In this document: one piece after another, positions 1-5,695 of the stretch
Layout of the letters: every line of letters starts with the position of its first letter
Position numbering within the stretch: the stretch's first letter is position 1
NCBI GenBank assembly: GCA_028714995.1
Contig: JAQTLI010000069.1
Coordinates: 1-9,865, forward strand
Length of the DNA: 9,865 bases
Direction of reading: 5' to 3'
DNA from: Methylobacter sp.
GTDB taxonomy: Bacteria; Pseudomonadota; Gammaproteobacteria; Methylococcales; Methylomonadaceae
Program-made: the position numbers and the translations under genes
The notes under the pieces: model-generated
Databases searched by the model: none
The model's input: only the letters and a program-made list of their open reading frames with translations
What the model was told of the DNA's origin: nothing

Positions 1-302
1 CCATCAGGGCCAGAGGCAGCAAAGACCTCATTAACAGGCCGGATATATGGCAGCAACTGCGTTGACTGACCGTAGCGATCGAAAAGAAAAAGCTTGCAAA
101 ACGGAGGAGTCCATATATGTGCTGAGGCACGATGCGCATCAATCGCGAACGATGCGGTTCCTAGCGTCACCACATCCTACCAACCCGCTAACTTGGATTT
201 TTGTTTTGGGGCGAATCGAAGGAAAAAATTGAATCAGGTCTTGCAATCACGCATCCGGCCTCTTAAGAAGCTCATTTCAACCAACTGTTATAAAAAGCAG
301 TT
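1..302. other. Non-coding left flank of the IS110 remnant
   Basis: I find no supportable gene here. The stretch next to position 302 is probably the downstream end of the IS110-type element whose transposase remnant ends at 303, but I cannot place an element boundary. A REP copy sits at 146-180, with a separate 10-bp perfect palindrome GATGCGCATC just before it at 131-140. On the minus strand one frame stays open from the REP out through the left edge, but it has no convincing start, ribosome binding site or recognisable family, so it is not called. Confidence 0.5.
146..180 (+). repeat. REP-type palindromic repeat, copy A (variant stem)
   Basis: This copy shares CGAACGATG at its 5' side and CATCCTA at its 3' side with the RAYT-flanking copy at 1141-1184. 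It folds as GATG (151-154) with CATC (173-176) and GGT (156-158) with ACC (169-171), around the 10-nt loop TCCTAGCGTC. Other copies have GCC/GGC in the inner stem, so two base pairs differ here while pairing is kept. C155 faces A172 as a mismatch where other copies have a C-G pair plus a bulged base. Confidence 0.7.
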
Positions 303-539
303 TTAAACGCTTTCTGCCATAGGAATTAATTGAAAGCCGATCTGCTCAGCACGTTTGGTTAAATTTTTAATGACTCGTTGGCGATATTTTTCTTCATAAT
401 ATTCCTGACCTTGATCCATATATTCTTCTCCTTTGGTGAGCATCGCATAAATCAGCCATGCCAATTTATGGGCACAAGCGGTGACGGCTTTGGCTTTGTC
501 CATACGACCACAAAGTCTTCGGTAACCCGATAAGGTGCT
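303..539 (-). pseudogene. IS110-family transposase, C-terminal remnant
   Basis: The open frame encodes about 78 residues ending at a TAA (303-305). It resembles, from memory of the family, the C-terminal tail of IS110/IS116/IS902 transposases: an alanine/valine-rich helix (KAKAVTACAHKLAWLIYAML), then KGEEY, a YYEEKYRQR segment, and a terminal basic-hydrophobic stretch (KRAEQIGFQLIP). These enzymes are normally 300-400 residues, so the N-terminal RuvC-like catalytic part is missing. The homologous-looking frame runs upstream past the internal ATG (503) and hits an in-frame TAG at 540-542, which falls exactly where REP copy B begins. No N-terminal remainder appears beyond the RAYT. The fragment is therefore inactive and was probably truncated when the REP-RAYT unit or a linked rearrangement arrived. 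The family call rests on recall of motifs, not on alignment. Confidence 0.72.
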
Positions 540-540
540 C

Positions 541-584
541 TAACTTATAGGATGCTGCCGACGTAAGGAGGCGCATCGTTCGAG
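541..584 (-). repeat. REP-type palindromic repeat, copy B (downstream of RAYT)
   Basis: On the minus strand this copy matches copy C (1141-1184) at 41 of 44 bases, so the two form an inverted pair around the RAYT gene. It folds as GATGC (551-555) with GCATC (573-577), a bulged T556, and GCC (557-559) with GGC (570-572) around a 10-nt loop (560-569). The restored RAYT reading frame stops at 585-587, directly against the repeat. Confidence 0.88.
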
Positions 585-1123
585 TCATTCTCCCGCATCA
601 ATATTAAATTCCCCCGAATATCCCCAGGTGGCTGGATAAATGCCCTTCGCCACGAATTGATGGAAACTCGAATGAGGCCAGTCGATAACTCGCTGTACCC
701 TGCCATGTTTTACTGGATATCCAATGGATATAATCAACATGTTGGTTAAAATCATTTTGATAAATGATCAATGATCAAATGAGCCCAAAAGCGGCGTTGC
801 CATAAACCGCGTTCACGTCGTTTGCTTCGACTTTCCGAAATTCTTTCACCTTTGTCTATAGCACGAGAAAAGTGACCTTTGAGCATATTCCAGCGAGTCG
901 AATAATCAGCATCCTCTGGCGGTAACGTCCAAATACAATGAAGATGGTCCGGCATAATCACCACCGCATTGATATGGAAAGGCCTTCGTTCCTTCACATA
1001 ACGAAAAGCTGCTCGTAACAAATCAATTTTTTCAACCAGCAATTGATTGTTGCGTCGTTGGGCAAGGTTCACAGTGAAGAACCAGGTGGCATTAGGAATG
1101 TAAATACGGCGATAGTCAGTCAT
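585..1123 (-). pseudogene. REP-associated tyrosine transposase (RAYT), frameshifted
   Basis: RAYTs are single-strand-specific Y1/HUH transposases of the IS200/IS605 superfamily that act on REP hairpins. The N-terminal part (start ATG at 1121-1123) holds the HUH motif in MPDHLHCIW, and GLWQRRFWAHLI follows as in the family. That frame stops at 752-754. The missing C-terminus is present in other frames: DFNQHVDYIHW, with the expected catalytic tyrosine, ends at 721; then PVKHG from 716 runs through WPHSSFHQFVAKGIYPA to TGA at 585-587. The first shift coincides with an exact 7-bp tandem duplication of ATGATCA (764-770 and 771-777). Removing one copy restores HLIIYQNDFNQHVDY in frame. The second shift is one extra base near 717-720, where an Asn codon is expected before PVKHG. 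Restored length is about 178 residues, normal for a RAYT. Inverted REPs B and C flank it closely. Most likely inactive, barring sequencing error. Confidence 0.9.
764..777. repeat. 7-bp tandem duplication disrupting RAYT
   Basis: ATGATCA occurs twice head to tail. Seven extra bases shift the frame by +1, and removing one unit joins the HUH half of the RAYT to the tyrosine half. A slippage-type duplication is the simplest explanation for the first frameshift. Confidence 0.85.
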
Positions 1124-1140
1124 TGATTTAAATCTTATGT

Positions 1141-1184
1141 CTCGAACGATGCGCCTTCTTGCGTCGGCAGCATCCTATAAGTAA
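1141..1184 (+). repeat. REP-type palindromic repeat, copy C (upstream of RAYT)
   Basis: This is the inverted partner of copy B. It folds as GATGC (1148-1152) with GCATC (1170-1174), a bulged A1169, and GCC (1153-1155) with GGC (1166-1168) around the 10-nt loop TTCTTGCGTC. It lies 17 bp upstream of the RAYT start codon, in the usual close arrangement of a RAYT gene with its cognate REPs. Confidence 0.88.
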
Positions 1185-1186
1185 GT

Positions 1187-1218
1187 GTACCTTGTCGCAT
1201 TGCAGCAGCGTAGGATAC
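1187..1218. repeat. Imperfect palindrome downstream of draG
   Basis: The segment begins GTACC and ends GGATAC, with a CGC/GCG pair inside, so it can form a weak hairpin with several mismatches. It follows REP copy C directly, and its TAGGAT end mirrors the ATCCTA end of copy C. It may be the second half of a BIME-like inverted pair or a decayed transcription end for draG. It has no T-run, so a rho-independent terminator is not supported. Confidence 0.35.
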
Positions 1219-1232
1219 GACCCAAATGGGTT

Positions 1233-2117
1233 TTATAACGATCCCGCCAGCCGGATAAGTTCCATCGTTTGTTGCCGTATTTGATCGACAACCTGTTGAT
1301 CTAACTGCTTTAACCAACGCTCCGGAATCTGCCCAATGCCATATTTAGCCCCTGCAAGCATACCGACCAACGCACCTGTGGTGTCGGCATCGCCACCCTG
1401 ATTAACGGTTGAAATCAGGCAGGATTCAAAACTGTCTGTACTGAAAAAATAATGTAAATCCGTTTGCACGGTATCGACAATATAGCCCGAGGCTTTGCCC
1501 GGATAAGGGCTATAGGCAAATTCGCCGTATTGACTGATCAACAATTCGGCCTCCTGTTTGCAAGCGTCCATATCCAGGCTGGTAATTAAGTGATTAACGA
1601 TCCGTCCCAGCGTTAAGGTCGCTGCATCGGATAACGGGTGGTTATGTGTAATGTGGCTTTGCTGCAAACTCCATTCATTGAAATAATCCGGCCGGTTTAA
1701 TGTCGCCAGCACCACCGGCAGGTTACGCATACAAGCGCCGTTTCCTGCATCGTCATCGCGAGGTAAACCGAATAGTTCGCCGCTATCCCGGTAGCGCATG
1801 ATGCCGCGTCGACAGGTATTGCCTATATCCGGCGGATCGCTTTCCAGCCACACGACAAAATTATCGGCGACCGCCTGAATGTTCCAACCCTGATGATCGA
1901 TAATGGCTTGCCCTAATGCGAGCGACATTTGGGTGTCGTCAGTGACTTGGCCTGCTTCCAGACCCAGCCAGCCGCCGCCGATCATATCCTGATGTACGCC
2001 GTAACGTTTTTGAATTTGTTTCGGCGTCATAAACTCCACCGTAGCACCGAGCGCGTCGCCGCAGGCAAAGCCTAAATAGGCTCCCAACGCTTTGTTCAAT
2101 ATTTGCTCTGTAGACAT
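1233..2117 (-). CDS. draG: ADP-ribosyl-[dinitrogen reductase] glycohydrolase DraG
   Basis: DraG removes the ADP-ribose that DraT places on an arginine of nitrogenase reductase (NifH), so nitrogenase regains activity when ammonium or energy stress passes. It acts in the cytoplasm with a dinuclear Mn centre. The 294-residue product has the family's metal-binding signatures: acidic E28 in VEF, QVTDDTQM (T59, D60, D61), SDPPDIGNT (residues 93-101) and GGDADTTGALVGMLAGA (from G241; D243, D245, T246). The length matches characterised DraG proteins. I chose the start MSTEQIL at 2115-2117 because GGGGGA lies just upstream and the family begins at this helix; an in-frame start at 2159 would add 14 residues inside draT. 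The gene follows draT by 7 bp, so the two are surely co-transcribed, with the ribosome binding site overlapping the draT stop. No key residue is missing. Confidence 0.94.
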   Translation of the reverse strand: MSTEQILNKALGAYLGFACGDALGATVEFMTPKQIQKRYGVHQDMIGGGWLGLEAGQVTDDTQMSLALGQAIIDHQGWNIQAVADNFVVWLESDPPDIGNTCRRGIMRYRDSGELFGLPRDDDAGNGACMRNLPVVLATLNRPDYFNEWSLQQSHITHNHPLSDAATLTLGRIVNHLITSLDMDACKQEAELLISQYGEFAYSPYPGKASGYIVDTVQTDLHYFFSTDSFESCLISTVNQGGDADTTGALVGMLAGAKYGIGQIPERWLKQLDQQVVDQIRQQTMELIRLAGSL

Positions 2118-2124
2118 GATCCCC

Positions 2125-2976
2125 CTAACGCTGCACTTTGACCCGGTAATCGCCGCCAATCACCAGATATTCGGCTTCGCCGTGCAAGGCATGGTGCGGC
2201 AGCAGTTCGTTAAAAAAAATCAGCTTAACCATCGGCACTTCAACTTCCAGAATATAAGCGCCGAATTCGCTGGCAATACTGCGGCGGTCAGTAAATGAAA
2301 CAATATTATTGAAACGTACGATTTTATGGGTTTTATCCTCATCCAGAACAAGCCAATCATCGTCCAGCGAATTGACGCCGCGATAAAGGGTTTTATGCGT
2401 TGCCGCCGGAAACTGAAAACGTTCGATAATCCACTGGCAATATTCGTAAAGAAGGTCCAGTTGCATGTAAATGCAGTTATTGTGATACCGGCTGTTCATC
2501 TTTTCTTCGATATACATGATCCAGTCTTTGCTGATGAAACTGGCTATGTGCTGTTTATGATAAGTGGGAAATAGTCCAAAGCGGCTTTCGACCCAGCCTT
2601 TAAAAACTGCACCTTGGGCATTGTTTGAATCCAGCCCCCAATCCTGAATTAACCTGAGATAACTGTTGCGATAACGTCGTCTTCCCGAATGATCGTTTCG
2701 CAGTCGTTGCTCTGTTTCAAAGCCGAAGACGACACACATATAGTCTTGAAATATCCTGCCGCAGTCATCGGGCGTCGACTGTCTGGCCAATTGTTCAAAC
2801 AAACCTGAAGCCGATTCGCGGGTGCCTGCTATATGCAGCGGTTTGGGGTTTTCATTAAAGACATGGCTGGCAATGAAATCAGTCGCCAAACCGATTAAGT
2901 TGGTGCTGTGGCCATGTTGAGAAATATCAGGCATTTGTTGATCAGGAAAGTCTTCGGCAATGAATGGATGGAACAA
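2125..2976 (-). CDS. draT: NAD(+)-dinitrogen-reductase ADP-D-ribosyltransferase DraT
   Basis: DraT transfers ADP-ribose from NAD+ to an arginine of the NifH dimer and shuts nitrogenase off in response to ammonium or darkness/energy limitation; it acts in the cytoplasm and partners with DraG and PII proteins. The roughly 283-residue product shows family blocks: GHSTNLIGL (22-30), PLHIAGTRE (46-54), the NAD-site arginine in TLYRG (R199), IVSFTDRRS (219-ish to 233) and GEAEYLVIGG (266-275) with the glutamates expected of the ADP-ribosyltransferase fold. The start is awkward. The longest frame begins at a TTG (2974-2976) preceded closely by GTGAAGA, while an in-frame ATG at 2983-2985 is followed at once by TGA. 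An ATG at 2932-2934 (MPDISQHGH) would remove 14 residues that look poorly conserved, but has no clear ribosome binding site. It is the first gene of the draTG unit and divergent from tonB. Confidence 0.93.
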   Translation of the reverse strand: MFHPFIAEDFPDQQMPDISQHGHSTNLIGLATDFIASHVFNENPKPLHIAGTRESASGLFEQLARQSTPDDCGRIFQDYMCVVFGFETEQRLRNDHSGRRRYRNSYLRLIQDWGLDSNNAQGAVFKGWVESRFGLFPTYHKQHIASFISKDWIMYIEEKMNSRYHNNCIYMQLDLLYEYCQWIIERFQFPAATHKTLYRGVNSLDDDWLVLDEDKTHKIVRFNNIVSFTDRRSIASEFGAYILEVEVPMVKLIFFNELLPHHALHGEAEYLVIGGDYRVKVQR

Positions 2977-3028
2977 TCTTCACATGAAATTGTCCATTTA
3001 GCCAGATAGGGTAGGCGAGGTACCTTGA

Positions 3029-3070
3029 AACGTTTTGTGCGGATAAATCCGGTTTCAGATTTAAAACGTT
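3029..3070. repeat. Nested palindrome upstream of draT
   Basis: AACGTTTT (3029-3036) pairs perfectly with AAAACGTT (3063-3070), and inside it CGGAT (3040-3044) pairs with ATCCG (3047-3051). In a draT transcript starting upstream this would be a structured leader; as DNA it could be an operator or part of a repeat. Confidence 0.45.
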
Positions 3071-3072
3071 AA

Positions 3073-3095
3073 GGCCGGGGTTACAAACCCCAGCC
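3073..3095. repeat. GC-rich hairpin next to REP copy E
   Basis: GGCCGGGGTT pairs with AACCCCAGCC with one mismatch and a 3-nt ACA loop. There is no T-run on either side, so it is not a standard terminator. It lies 5 bp from REP copy E and may be the other half of a composite repeat. Confidence 0.5.
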
Positions 3096-3100
3096 CGCAT

Positions 3101-3133
3101 AATGCGCCTACTTACATCAGCAGTATCCTATAA
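3101..3133 (+). repeat. REP-type palindromic repeat, copy E (degenerate)
   Basis: ATGCGCC, TATCCTATA and the spacing match copies B and C. Stem positions are partly decayed (A3101/C3127 and C3108/A3119 are mismatched, and G3104-T3124 is a wobble), but the bulged A and the 10-nt loop (3109-3118, TACTTACATC) are kept. Confidence 0.68.
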
Positions 3134-3161
3134 ATTTCGCGCATCTTATCCGTTTCCGAAG

Positions 3162-3177
3162 TGTTGATCAGCAAACA
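3162..3177. promoter_or_regulatory. NifA-type upstream activator site (TGT-N10-ACA)
   Basis: TGTTGATCAGCAAACA fits the NifA consensus exactly and extends by one base to GTGTT/AACAC symmetry. It is about 210 bp upstream of the sigma-54 candidate, slightly far but workable for an enhancer-type activator. One TGT-N10-ACA in 500 bp can occur by chance, so the call rests mainly on its pairing with the promoter and on the draTG neighbourhood. Confidence 0.5.
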
Positions 3178-3371
3178 CCCTATAAACAAAAGTTTCTCGA
3201 AATTGATGCTCAACAAGCAGCCGCTGATTGGGCGCTTGCTGAAAACGCTTCGATTTTTAACCAGTCAGCCATCTGAAGGATAGCCGATCAATGAAATAAA
3301 TTATTTAAATACAGCGCCTTAGTATGCAGTTGTGTGGATTTTTTCGGTGCTTTTGTGGATTGAGTTTTATA

Positions 3372-3387
3372 TGGCATGGAACCTGCT
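3372..3387 (+). promoter_or_regulatory. Sigma-54 (-24/-12) promoter candidate for tonB operon
   Basis: TGGCATGGAACCTGCT has GG (3373-3374) and GC (3385-3386) at the required 10-base spacing and matches the TGGCAYR-N4-TTGCW consensus except for C in place of the first T of TTGC. Transcription would begin near 3397, leaving a leader of about 100 bases before tonB. Sigma-54 promoters need an enhancer-binding activator; the TGT-N10-ACA site upstream would suit NifA. Confidence 0.65.
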
Positions 3388-3497
3388 TTATTGATAGGGA
3401 CAGCATCAACCAAAACCGACCGGCAGTGGGGTTATCTCCGCAGATTCGTCAATGAATAGACGGGACCGGCGACTTTTTAAGAAACGGGAGATATCAC

Positions 3498-4322
3498 ATG
3501 AATAGTCCTTTGGTAGCTTTTGATAAATTTGAACCGGCAACCCTCGCGCCGGACAGGAAAAAGGCCAATGTCGTTTCCATCAAGCCGGATGTAGATCTGC
3601 TTAAGGAAAATTTGTCTGCCTCATCGGTTGCGTTGCCATTGGGAAATTTTAGGTCCGTTGGCGACTATCGTGATAGCAAAGCCATCGACTATCTGATTAT
3701 AGGTATTCTTTCGATACTGGTGCACACCGTCGTTGTCGATCACTTCAAGCGCGTATCGATTGAAAAAGAAGAGCTGATCGAGCCGGTCAAGCCACCCTCC
3801 AAGGTGCAGATTTCGTTTGTTCGGCCTCAGCCGAAGCCTGTTGTTCAGCCGCCTCCCCCACCGCCTCCGCCAAATGTCGTTGCACTTAAGAAGCCGCCCA
3901 AGCCGAAGGTGCAGCCAAAGCCGGTGCCAAAGCTTGTCGAGCCGCCGCCTGTTCAGTCGCCCACTTCGGTAACGCAAGCTGATGCGCCGGTGATTTCGGC
4001 CCCCCCAGCACCTCCTGCCCCGCCGGCAGAAGAAAAAGTGACGGAACCTCGTGCGGGTGCTGGTTATCTGAACAATCCACCTCCGGTTTATCCTGAAGTA
4101 GCTATGGATCGTGGCTGGGAGGGAAAGGTGTTGATGAAAGTGCATGTGCTCGCGAATGGTAAGCCTGACAATGTTTCCGTACTTAAATCCAGCGGAAAAG
4201 AGGTGTTGGATGATGAAGCTGTTAGAACGGTTAAAAAATGGTCATTTGTTCCGGCTATGCGCGGAACAACCCCAATCGATGGTTGGGTAACGGTTCCTAT
4301 CTCTTTTAATTTACAAGGTTGA
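3498..4322 (+). CDS. tonB: TonB energy-transducing protein
   Basis: TonB carries proton-motive energy from ExbB-ExbD across the periplasm to outer-membrane receptors by binding their TonB box. The 274-residue protein has one transmembrane helix (about 63-80, DYLIIGILSILVHTVVV) containing the family's SxxxH motif (S72, H76), which contacts ExbB-ExbD. A long Pro/Lys periplasmic spanner follows (about 96-185, with a run of eight prolines), and then the C-terminal TonB domain (about 190-274) with YPEVAMDRGWEGKV, LDDEAVRTVKKWSF and a final beta strand. About 60 residues precede the membrane helix, far more than in E. coli TonB, and their role is unknown. GGGAGA (3486-3491) is the ribosome binding site. 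It is the first gene of the tonB-exbB-exbD-receptor set and lies behind a sigma-54 promoter candidate. The dedicated pairing with one receptor suggests a specialised rather than housekeeping TonB. Confidence 0.93.
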   Translation: MNSPLVAFDKFEPATLAPDRKKANVVSIKPDVDLLKENLSASSVALPLGNFRSVGDYRDSKAIDYLIIGILSILVHTVVVDHFKRVSIEKEELIEPVKPPSKVQISFVRPQPKPVVQPPPPPPPPNVVALKKPPKPKVQPKPVPKLVEPPPVQSPTSVTQADAPVISAPPAPPAPPAEEKVTEPRAGAGYLNNPPPVYPEVAMDRGWEGKVLMKVHVLANGKPDNVSVLKSSGKEVLDDEAVRTVKKWSFVPAMRGTTPIDGWVTVPISFNLQG

Positions 4323-4332
4323 GGTTTTATTT

Positions 4333-5256
4333 ATGACAGAAACTACATCTGCTGCAACAGGAATTTCTCAGGCAGCCAATCAAACGGCGATTTCAGGTGC
4401 CGGCATTACCGATACGGCTAACGGAACGCCATCGGCCGTTTCAGATATCGCACCGGCGGCTACGAATCTGACTTCGTCTGCAACGGACATAGCGCCGGCT
4501 GCTCCGGAAATTACATCGGCGCTCATTGTCGATGCCACTTTATGGATTTTAATCGGCTTTTCTGTAGTGACATGGGCTTTGATACTTATCAAGGGCATAC
4601 AGCATGCGCGGATTTCGCATCACAACAGGATTTATGAAAAGAAATTTTGGGGTGCTCAGGATTTTCAGGCAGCCTCTGCACTGGAAGGCAATAACGGACC
4701 TGCTGCCAGGGTTGCTGATGTTGGATTCATCACTTTGATAGAAGCCGATGGCGGCACGACAACGCACGATCTCGAGCATACCGGGGATCGTCATGACTTG
4801 CTGGATAGACGCTTGCGGCAACAGATGCAGAAAGAGCGTGGGGCGCTGGAAAGCGGTCTGGCCATATTGGCAACCATCGGCAGTATCTCGCCATTTGTGG
4901 GCTTATTCGGCACGGTTTGGGGAATTATGGGGGCGCTGACCAGCATCAGTAAAAGCGGGTCGGCCAGTCTGGATGTCGTGGCCGGACCCATCGGTGAGGC
5001 GCTCGTTGCCACGGCAGTCGGTATCGCGGTCGCGGTGCCGGCGGTTATTGGATACAACTTTTTTATTCGCAGAAACAAGGTGATTTGGGCATTTCTTGAC
5101 GACTTCGCTATCGATTTTGTCCATCTTGCGTTGAAAACCTCGTTTTTAATTAAACGTCCTGCTCCCAGTACGGTTGCAACCCCACGCACTAGCGGAACCG
5201 GAGCAAAAAAACATACCAGTCATGAAGAATTTCACGCGGAAGGAGCGCAAGTCTAA
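4333..5256 (+). CDS. exbB: ExbB, MotA/TolQ/ExbB proton channel family
   Basis: ExbB forms the pentameric inner-membrane channel that, with ExbD, uses proton flow to drive TonB. The 307-residue product has a first transmembrane helix at about 63-86 (ATLWILIGFSVVTWALILI), a cytoplasmic loop with LRQQMQKERGALESGLAILATIGSISPFVGLFGTVWGI, and two further helices (about 180-200 and 217-242, LVATAVGIAVAVPAVIGY), which is the canonical MotA_ExbB block. The first 60 residues are an Ala/Thr/Ser-rich extension with an imperfect internal repeat (SDIAPAATN, TDIAPAAPE); they are exported or periplasmic by topology, as extensions in the longer ExbB class are. The start is set by GAGG (4321-4324), which overlaps the tonB stop, 10 bp away. 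The stop overlaps the exbD ATG (TAATG), so translation is coupled. Confidence 0.94.
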   Translation: MTETTSAATGISQAANQTAISGAGITDTANGTPSAVSDIAPAATNLTSSATDIAPAAPEITSALIVDATLWILIGFSVVTWALILIKGIQHARISHHNRIYEKKFWGAQDFQAASALEGNNGPAARVADVGFITLIEADGGTTTHDLEHTGDRHDLLDRRLRQQMQKERGALESGLAILATIGSISPFVGLFGTVWGIMGALTSISKSGSASLDVVAGPIGEALVATAVGIAVAVPAVIGYNFFIRRNKVIWAFLDDFAIDFVHLALKTSFLIKRPAPSTVATPRTSGTGAKKHTSHEEFHAEGAQV

Positions 5257-5672
5257 TGGCTATGAATACAAAAGATAGTGGTGGCGATGATGATGTAATG
5301 GGCGAAATCAACGTCACGCCTTTGGTCGACGTGATGCTGGTGCTGTTGGTGGTGTTTATCGTAACCGCGCCTTTATTGACTCAAGCCGTACACGTCAATT
5401 TGCCGAAGACAGCGGAGACCGCACCGCCCGAGGAAAAAGAAGCTGTGTATATCAGTGTCGATGCAAAGGGGAAAGTTTTCATCGACAAAACGGAGATTGC
5501 CCTGGAAGCCTTTGAAAAGGAACTGTTAACTCGTAAGGCAGCTGATCCTGAAATAGCACTCAATCTGAATGCTGACGATGCCGTTCAATACGGCACCGTA
5601 GCCAAAGTGATGTCATCGATAGAACGATCCGGAATAACCAAGTTAGCGGTTCTGACTATCCCCGGCAAGTAA
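5256..5672 (+). CDS. exbD: ExbD biopolymer transport protein
   Basis: ExbD sits in the ExbB pore and carries the proton-responsive aspartate that powers TonB. The 138-residue protein has a short cytoplasmic N-terminus, the signature INVTPLVDVMLVLLVVFIV with the key aspartate at D25 (the same position as in E. coli ExbD), one membrane helix (about 24-43), and a periplasmic domain with YISVDAKGKVFIDK and LNLNADDAVQYGTVAKVM, ending in a beta strand. Size and residues are standard. AGGAG (about 5242-5247) precedes the ATG at 5256, which overlaps the exbB stop; an ATG two codons later (5262) is an alternative. A hairpin and 120 bp separate it from the receptor gene, so receptor expression may be partly independent. 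Confidence 0.95.
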   Translation: MAMNTKDSGGDDDVMGEINVTPLVDVMLVLLVVFIVTAPLLTQAVHVNLPKTAETAPPEEKEAVYISVDAKGKVFIDKTEIALEAFEKELLTRKAADPEIALNLNADDAVQYGTVAKVMSSIERSGITKLAVLTIPGK

Positions 5673-5695
5673 TCAACAAAAAAACAGAGTTTAAA

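Larger units (their letters stand above)
2977..3497. other. Divergent draT / tonB intergenic region
   Basis: This 521-bp gap has no supportable gene. From left to right it holds a cruciform-like palindrome (3029-3070), a GC-rich hairpin (3073-3095), REP copy E (3101-3130), a TGT-N10-ACA site (3162-3177), an AT-rich stretch around 3288-3312, twin TGTGGATT repeats (3333-3340 and 3354-3361), a sigma-54 promoter candidate (3372-3387) and a leader of about 100 bases before tonB. For draT, a weak sigma-70-like pair on the minus strand (TTGTAA at 3081-3086 and TTAAAT about 16 bp downstream) is possible but unconvincing. Confidence 0.6.

Noticed and set aside
1..140. Open minus-strand frame running off the left edge, and a possible short signal-peptide-like start (ATG at 29-31)
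   Set aside because: No ribosome binding site, no recognisable family, and only about ten codons in the window for the signal-like start; the other frame runs through a REP.
2125..2574. Plus-strand open frames opposite draT and draG
   Set aside because: They are shadows of well-conserved minus-strand genes, with no family resemblance.
146..3133. CRISPR array
   Set aside because: The repeats are few, dispersed, palindromic, in mixed orientation and without regular spacers; they are REPs.
3104..3276. Plus-strand open frame of about 58 codons ending in TGA near 3276, with protein-like composition
   Set aside because: It has no start codon with a ribosome binding site, begins inside REP copy E, and matches nothing I recognise; it overlaps the candidate regulatory sites.
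3398..3497. Possible riboswitch in the tonB leader (paired GACCGGC at 3418-3424 and 3464-3470)
   Set aside because: The copies are direct rather than complementary, and I could not fit cobalamin, c-di-GMP or other metabolite riboswitch cores.
3621..4145. Long minus-strand open frame opposite tonB, rich in Arg, Leu and Trp
   Set aside because: It is antisense to clear TonB coding sequence, and its composition follows from the Pro/Lys-rich codons of the other strand.
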